Source: Topomyia yanbarensis
Lineage: Eukaryota; Arthropoda; Insecta; Diptera; Culicidae
Assembly (NCBI RefSeq): GCF_030247195.1
Contig: NC_080671.1
Location: forward strand, 427,986,539 to 428,050,538
Length of the DNA: 64,000 bases
Direction: 5' to 3'
Part shown: positions 58,571-64,000 of the stretch, piece by piece
Layout: every line of letters starts with the position of its first letter
Position numbering within the stretch: the stretch's first letter is position 1
The notes under the pieces: model-generated
What the model saw: only the letters and a program-made list of their open reading frames with translations
Databases searched by the model: none
Told to the model about the DNA's origin: nothing
Program-made: the position numbers and the translations under genes

Positions 58571-59947
58571 ATGAGTGCTGCATCTGAAAGCACCAGTGAC
58601 CCCCCAGCAGCGGTAGGCAATAGCCCTACCAACGCACCGGACGGGCCATTATCGGCGATGCGCAAAGTGGTGGAGCAGCTCGATGCAATAATCGAGTACA
58701 CTAGCGCAAAGCAAAATATAAGCAAGGAGTTAAAACAGAGTCTCCTGGAACTCCGAAAAACTGTTCGTGTCGCAAGACAGAAACAGCAGGCTTATGCTAA
58801 GAGGGTGGAATGTCGGGAGAAGTCCGACAGAGAAACCCAGACAGTGGCCTCCAAGAAGGAGGGAAAAGAGAAGGTCGATACGGGCACTCAGACAGTGCCC
58901 TTCACCTTCTATGGAGCAGCCACGTCGCTTGAAGCGGCGGCCGAGTTCCCCTCGAAGGGAAAAGGCAAGGGTAAGGGCAATCGCAAGACGGCGTCGAACG
59001 CGAAGCGCCCTAGGAAGTCGCCAGGCGAGGGTGCAAAAAGCGACACCACACGGCGTGCAACCGTTAAGGTCAAACGCCGTTTGGGCGAGGTAAGCGAGGG
59101 CGAGAGTGACCTCGCTGAGCAGAGCGTTGGTACCAGCAACCCGGCGCGACCGGGGCAGGGGGGCCCAAACCCCTGGACGCTGGTCACCAGGAAGAAGCCG
59201 GCACCGACACCGCAGGTACCGCGGCCCGCGAAGAAGGCCAAGGACAGAGGCGAGGCCTTGTGGTTGAAAACCGACAAGGACAAATATGCCGATGTCCTAA
59301 AGTCGATGAAGGCGGCCGAAAGCCTTTCGGCCCTTGGGCAAGATGTGCGTAGCGTGAGACGCACCAACACGGGAGAAATGCTTCTGGTGTTGAAGCGAGG
59401 CGCACAATCTAGTGCGGTATACAAGGCCTTGGCCCAAGAGGTCCTTGGTGAGGGCGCCCAAGTCAGGTCGCTAGGGGCGGAAATGACTCTCCAGTGCAAG
59501 CACTTGGACGAGTTCACGACCGCAGAAGACGTCGTCGCAGCCGTTAAGGAGCATTGCGACGTCACAATCGAGCGGGCCTCTGTGCGATTGAGAGATGGAC
59601 CCTCTGGCACCCAAGTAGCCTACCTCAGGCCACTGAAGGCGGATTCCAAAAAGGTAACCGAGAAAGGGAAGCTGAAGATCGGTTGGTCGGTATGCCCTAT
59701 TAGTATACCCCAGCCGCCTTCAGTGGATAGGTGCTATCGGTGCCTTGAGTCCGGCCATAAATCTTACGAGTGCAAAGGCATAGATAGGAGCAAACTATGT
59801 CGTCGCTGCGGCGAGGAGGGACATAAAGAGCGGGGGTGCACTAAGGCACACAAGTGCCTTATCTGCACCGCTAAGAAGCAAGCCCATAAACATGCTATGG
59901 GCGGACCTTCGTGTCCCTTCAGTGAGTTAAATAAGAAGAAGCCGTGA
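58571..59947 (+). CDS. R1-clade LINE ORF1 (Gag-like, zinc knuckles)
   Basis: The first in-frame ATG is at 58571; the same frame is open upstream to 58457 without an ATG. Translation from 58571 gives 458 residues. The N-terminal third is Ser/Ala/Pro-rich with a helical stretch (LLELRKTVRVARQKQQAYAK). A Lys/Arg-rich basic region follows, and then the esterase/RRM-like middle of R1 ORF1 proteins (WLKTDKDKYADVLKSMK, VRRTNTGEMLLVLKRG). The C-terminus has CCHC knuckles, CYRCLESGHKSYEC and CRRCGEEGHKERGC, then CLIC...GGPSCP. Such proteins bind element RNA and form the ribonucleoprotein particle. No stop or frameshift was seen, so this ORF looks intact. TGA at 59945-59947 overlaps the probable ORF2 start region. 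Confidence 0.88.
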   Translation: MSAASESTSDPPAAVGNSPTNAPDGPLSAMRKVVEQLDAIIEYTSAKQNISKELKQSLLELRKTVRVARQKQQAYAKRVECREKSDRETQTVASKKEGKEKVDTGTQTVPFTFYGAATSLEAAAEFPSKGKGKGKGNRKTASNAKRPRKSPGEGAKSDTTRRATVKVKRRLGEVSEGESDLAEQSVGTSNPARPGQGGPNPWTLVTRKKPAPTPQVPRPAKKAKDRGEALWLKTDKDKYADVLKSMKAAESLSALGQDVRSVRRTNTGEMLLVLKRGAQSSAVYKALAQEVLGEGAQVRSLGAEMTLQCKHLDEFTTAEDVVAAVKEHCDVTIERASVRLRDGPSGTQVAYLRPLKADSKKVTEKGKLKIGWSVCPISIPQPPSVDRCYRCLESGHKSYECKGIDRSKLCRRCGEEGHKERGCTKAHKCLICTAKKQAHKHAMGGPSCPFSELNKKKP

Positions 59948-62900
59948 ACGTCACACAGCTAAATCTTAACCATTGTGCAGCAGCCCGGTCTCGGAGTCGA
60001 GGACAGATGTCGCCCTCTTATCAGACCCGTACCGCATCCCTGCCGGCAACGGCAATTGGGTGTCGGACGGGTCTGGAATGGTGGCAATCTGTACAACGGG
60101 ACGGTTTCCGGTTCAAGAGGTAATACACCCCTCCGCCGAGGGTGTGGCGATTGCCAAGATCAATGGTGTGTTCTATTGCAGCTGCTACGCCCCACCAAGG
60201 TGGCCAATAGAACAGTTCTACCAGATGATCGACAGGCTCTCGTCGGACCTAGTGGGCCGGAAACCGGTAGTCATAGCGGGATACTTTAACGCTTGGGCAG
60301 TGGAGTGGGGCAGCCGCTGTACAAATAGCAGGGGTCAAGCGCTAATGGAAGCGCTTGCGAAACTCGATACTGTGCTAGCTAACAATGGCTCCGCTAGTAC
60401 ATTCCGTAGAAACGGAGTGGAGGCGTGGATTGACCTAACATTTGCCAGCCCGAGTCTGGCTCCAGGCATGGAATGGAGGGTAGACGAAGGCTACACCCAT
60501 AGCGATCATTTAGCAATCCGCTTTAAGATCAACTATGGTGTGCAGCATCCGAGGGCGGGAGATCCCTGTCAGGTACGCGGGTGGAAGTCCAATCACTTCG
60601 ACAGCGAAGCTTTCACCACGGCCCTGGGACTGGAGGCCAACACCGACAGTCTAAGCGGGGATGCGCTGGTAGCTGTTCTATCACGCGCGTGCGACGCCAC
60701 TATGCCGAGAAAAACACTGCCAAGAAACGGTAGATGCCCGGTATACTGGTGGAGTGCCGAGATTGCAGCTCTACGGTCAGCCTGCCTCAGAGCTAGACGT
60801 AGGATGCAAAGAGCTCGCACCGAGGATGGAAGAGAGAACCGCCGTGAAGTGTTTCGAGCTGCGAAATTGGCCCTTAACAAGGCTATTAAAAGCAGCAAGA
60901 GAGCGTGTTTCGACAACCTGTGTGAGAGTGCCAACGCGAATCCGTGGGGTGACGCCTACCGGATTGTGATGGCCAAGACCAAAGGGGGCTCCTCACCCCC
61001 AGAACGGTCTCCGGACCGGTTGGCAACGATTATCGAAGTACTCTTCCCGTCTCGGGCCACAAGCCCCTGGCCACCTGCACTACGAGACAGTGCGGGCACG
61101 GTCGAAATGGTGGCTCCAGTGACGAATGAAGAACTACTCGCAGTGGCTAAATCCCTAGCAATGAACAAAGCTCCAGGGCCGGATGGAGTTCCAAACAACG
61201 CTCTCAAGGCAGCGATCATAGCGAACCCGAACATGTTCAGGCTAGCTATGCAGAGATGCCTTGACGAGTGCCGTTTCCCCGATAGATGGAAAAGGCAGAA
61301 ATTGGTGCTGTTGCCGAAGCCTGGGAAGCCGCCAGGCGACCCATCGGCGTACAGACCAATCTGTCTGATCGACACGACTGGCAAACTGCTTGAGAGGATC
61401 ATCCTCAACAGGCTCACCCCGTACGCGGAAGGTACGGACGGTCTTTCAAGCAACCAGTTTGGCTTTCGGAAGGGTAAGTCCACAGTGGACGCTCTCAACT
61501 CAGTGATAAATACTGCCGAGATAGCGATCCAACGAAAAAGGCGAGGTATTCGATACTGTGCGTTAGTGACACTTGACGTGAAGAACACATTCAACAGCGC
61601 AAGCTGGGATGCCATCGCGCTCTCGTTACACCGGCTTAGCCTACCGGTGGGTCTGTACCGGATCTTGGAAGGTTACTTCCAGAACCGCGTACTGCTATAC
61701 GAGACCGATGCCGGTCAGAAAAGGGTTCCGATTACCGCCGGAGTCCCGCAGGGCTCGATCCTAGGCCCGGTGCTATGGAACCTCATGTATGACGGGGTTC
61801 TAAGACTGAAGTTTCCTCCTGGAGTCAAGATCGTCGGCTTTGCTGACGACGTAACCTTGGAGGTCTACGGGGAGTCAATTCCTGAGGTAGAACTAACCGC
61901 AGAACACGCGATCAGCACGGTGGAGGAATGGATGAGCGCGAGAGGCCTGGAGCTCGCTCATCATAAGACGGAGGTAGTTATCGTCAACAACCGCAAGTCG
62001 GCACAACATGCAGTTATCCATGTGGGAGAAGTCGCGATCACTTCACAGCGAAGTCTGAAGTCTCTCGGAGTCATTATAGACGACAAGCTGACCTTCGGCA
62101 GCCATGTCGACTATACGTGCAAGAGAGCGTCGACTGCTGTTGCGGCTCTATGGAGAATGATGTCCAACAGCTCAAAGGTGTGCGCCAGTAGACGTAGGTT
62201 ACTGGCAGGCGTTGCCGTATCTATCCTCAGGTACGGCGGTCCGTCATGGTCAAGAGCACTGAGGGTAACCAGTTACCTACAGAAACTGGAGAGCACCTAC
62301 CGCGTGATGTGCCTCAGAGTGATATCTGCCTACCGCACGGTATCACACGATGCATCCTGCGTGAAAGCGAGCATGATGCCAGTCGGGCAGGTCATTCGGG
62401 AAGATGAGGAGTGCTTTGAGCTACGTGGAAATAGGGGAGCCCGCGAGCGCACCAGGGTGACCTCGGTCGCCAGATGGCAGCGTGAGTGGGACAACTCCTC
62501 GAAAGGTAGGTGGACCCACCGGCTGATACCTAGCATATCGAGCTGGGTGGGAAGACCCCATGGGGAAGTTCACTTCCACCTGACACAATTCCTGTCAGGC
62601 CATGGCTGTTTCCGTCGGTACCTCCACAGGTTCGGGCACGCGGAGGTCCCAGTCTGCCCGGACTGCCCAGGTGTAGATGAAACTGCCGAACACATACTGT
62701 TCGTATGTCATCGGTTCGACGTCGAAAGAAGAGCAATGCTTGACGTCTGTGGCTGGGACACAACCCCTCATACCCTTATTCAGCGGATGTGTCAATCGGT
62801 GGAGAAGTGGAACGCAGTCTCGGCTGCTACCATCCAGATTGCCAGTAGGCTACAGGTAATCTGGCGAACCGAGCAACAGACGGCGGGCACGGCTAACTAG
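59944..62900 (+). pseudogene. R1-clade LINE ORF2: endonuclease and reverse transcriptase, damaged N-terminus
   Basis: A 975-codon frame runs 59973-62900. The expected N-terminus (NVTQLNLNHCAAA) reads in another frame from about 59944, so a short deletion and frameshift lies near 59980-59995. The endonuclease has PYRIPAGNGNW, YCSCYAPPRWP and the final THSDHLAI (SDH near residue 177), but the catalytic GDFNAW position reads AGYFNAW with Tyr at about residue 104. The RT shows NKAPGPDGVPNNAL, YRPICLIDTTGKLLERI, NQFGFRKGKST, LDVKNTFNSASW (Asp about 535), GVPQGSILGPVLWNL and GFADDVTLEV (Asp-Asp about 625-626). The C-terminus has CPDC...HILFVCH. RT residues look intact; the endonuclease is probably dead. 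Confidence 0.9.
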
Positions 62901-63624
62901 TGATTGGTTAGCTGGAGCAAAAAAGGCCAAGCGCAAAAAAGGGAGTGAATGGTCTGTTCATGCCGAGGCAGGTTTGGCGCAGCGAATGGCAACCGCGTAA
63001 GGGGTAAACCCAGCCACCCCGAAGCAAGACAGAAGAGTGAGTGTATAGGCGTATAAGTGGACTGCCTCATGCCAAGACGGGAGGGTCGTAGAGTAGTATG
63101 TTGGAACTTAGCTATCGATACCTCATGGCGTGGCAGAGGAGTGAAAGGGTGAGCATCCAAGTCAGTCTCACACGGCATGTTAAGGGTGAGCATAAAAGTC
63201 AGCCTCACAGGTATGGTAGAGGCTAGCACAAAAGTCAGCCTAGCAAGGAATGAAAAAGGTGAGCACACAAGTCAGCCTCGCAAGGAACGTAAAAGGTGAG
63301 CACAAAAGTCAGCCTCATGTGGGAGTGTTTGAGAGTGAATCAAAGTGTGATTGAGAGAGCACCCAAGTAAGCCTCATACAGGATGTATTATCGCGTGAGT
63401 GAGAGTGAATGAGTACATATAGTACAGCCATCCCCCCAGAAGTAATACCGAGAGGTAGTTCCTGGGAGGAATGATGGCGGAGCCCAATGGAGTTTAGTCG
63501 GTATTAATGGCTGGTCACCATTCGAGTCCAACACGCCCCCAGTGCACCCCGTGTGGTAGATTGGACCCTACCAATAGCACGTGTACTGGGCTAGGACGTA
63601 AAGGTCTTCTCCATTGTAAAAAAA
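62901..63624 (+). other. R1-type LINE 3' UTR with tandem repeats
   Basis: A non-coding tail after the ORF2 stop. At 63149-63380 a 35-40 bp unit built on 'gtgagcacaaaagtcagcct' and 'cacaagg' recurs about five to six times. The UTR ends in an A tail directly before the target duplication. Tandem repeats in LINE 3' UTRs can vary between copies and may influence recognition by the reverse transcriptase. Confidence 0.75.
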
Positions 63625-63639
63625 ACACTATCCGGTCAT
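63625..63639 (+). repeat. R1-type LINE target-site duplication, right
   Basis: ACACTATCCGGTCAT, matching 58106-58120. The first A may belong to the tail, making the duplication 14 or 15 bp. Confidence 0.8.
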
Positions 63640-64000
63640 CGTGAACTCTAAATTTTGAATTTTTTTCAATAATAACCGTAAAATGCAGTTTGTTCGCGCG
63701 CGCAAGTCTGAATTCTTCGGACACTTCTAAATCACTTATAACTTTCTAACGAAAAAGCGCGAACTAAAAACGTATATTTGCGGAACGAAAGAATGTGTTT
63801 ATCACGCGACGGTTTATTTCATCTGATTTGATCCCTTCTACATACATAGATCAGCTGGCCGGCTGACGGATAAAGCACGACGGCAAAAGGCCTATTCGCA
63901 CTAGATCGGTTTCTACCTGCACTCGTGGAGTGAAACAAATCAAGAAGTGGTATGGGAAGGAGTAAGATCGCACTGATCACAGATTATGGATGCACAAGAT
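63640..64000. other. no gene seen
   Basis: Right flank of the LINE insertion with no long frame or element end. Joined to the sequence left of 58106 it would be the pre-insertion target. Confidence 0.45.

Larger units (their letters stand above)
58121..63624 (+). mobile_element. near-complete R1-clade non-LTR retrotransposon
   Basis: 5.5 kb bounded by a 15-bp target duplication and ending in a short A tail (tgtaaaaaaaa). Order: 5' UTR of about 450 bp, ORF1 with zinc knuckles, ORF2 with endonuclease, reverse transcriptase and C-terminal zinc motif, then a 0.7-kb 3' UTR with tandem repeats. The ORF order, APE-type endonuclease, knuckle style and absence of RNase H fit the R1 clade. The insertion target is not recognisable 28S rDNA, so it is an R1 relative with another site preference or a stray copy. 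Confidence 0.9.

Noticed and set aside
58909..59610. 233-codon minus-strand ORF
   Set aside because: It is a shadow of the GC-rich R1 ORF1 on the opposite strand.

Overview
The window looks like repeat-dense intergenic and intronic DNA from a culicine mosquito, most likely Aedes. This rests on recognition, not a search: the mix of BEL/Pao, LOA-type, R1-type and RTE-like retroelements, the many small TIR elements, tRNA-like SINE pieces, and a module headed by the palindrome CTTTCTCATATAGAAAGG. There is no sign of bacterial organisation, no rRNA, no CRISPR and no convincing intact tRNA gene. Almost all protein-coding sequence belongs to mobile elements, most of it broken.

Layout. 0-4 kb: tandem duplications, an A-rich strand-asymmetric block, a microsatellite-bearing repeat and (TA)108. 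4.1-6.8 kb: a 5'-truncated LOA/I-type LINE on the minus strand, bracketed by an exact 70-bp direct repeat. 7-10 kb: a MITE, degenerate duplications and a tRNA-like fragment. 10.2-17.7 kb: a BEL/Pao LTR retrotransposon on the minus strand inserted in a GATTCGATTA-type satellite, with LTRs about 99% identical and a target duplication. 18-39.5 kb: the best host-gene evidence, two minus-strand exons (17978-18397 and 38815-39457) with good splice signals and compatible phase. They would span a 20-kb intron filled with DNA transposons: TIR elements at 20.9, 24.2 and 26.5 kb, hAT-like at 27.6 and 32.9 kb, a piggyBac-like element at 30.5 kb with a MITE nested in it, and a 439-bp-arm inverted repeat at 35.9-36.8 kb.

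40.5-43.9 kb: a second, unrelated BEL/Pao pol fragment on the plus strand. 44.2-45.9 kb: a 1.7-kb CGGCATTCGGCCAAA-type minisatellite. 47.5-48.9 kb: an RTE-like reverse transcriptase relic, a possible BEL/Pao scrap and a tiny piggyBac-like MITE. 50.4-56.9 kb: arrays of degenerate modules, a Harbinger-like MITE, a hAT MITE, a 154-bp tandem repeat and a second large palindrome. 58.1-63.6 kb: a near-complete R1-clade non-LTR retrotransposon (ORF1 with zinc knuckles, ORF2 with endonuclease and reverse transcriptase) flanked by a 15-bp target duplication; its endonuclease is damaged.

No wholly new multi-gene system is evident. The least ordinary structures are the 439-bp near-perfect inverted repeat carrying a piggyBac-like end in each arm, the minisatellite whose core keeps several frames open, the young but heavily broken BEL element, and the 56.4-kb palindrome.
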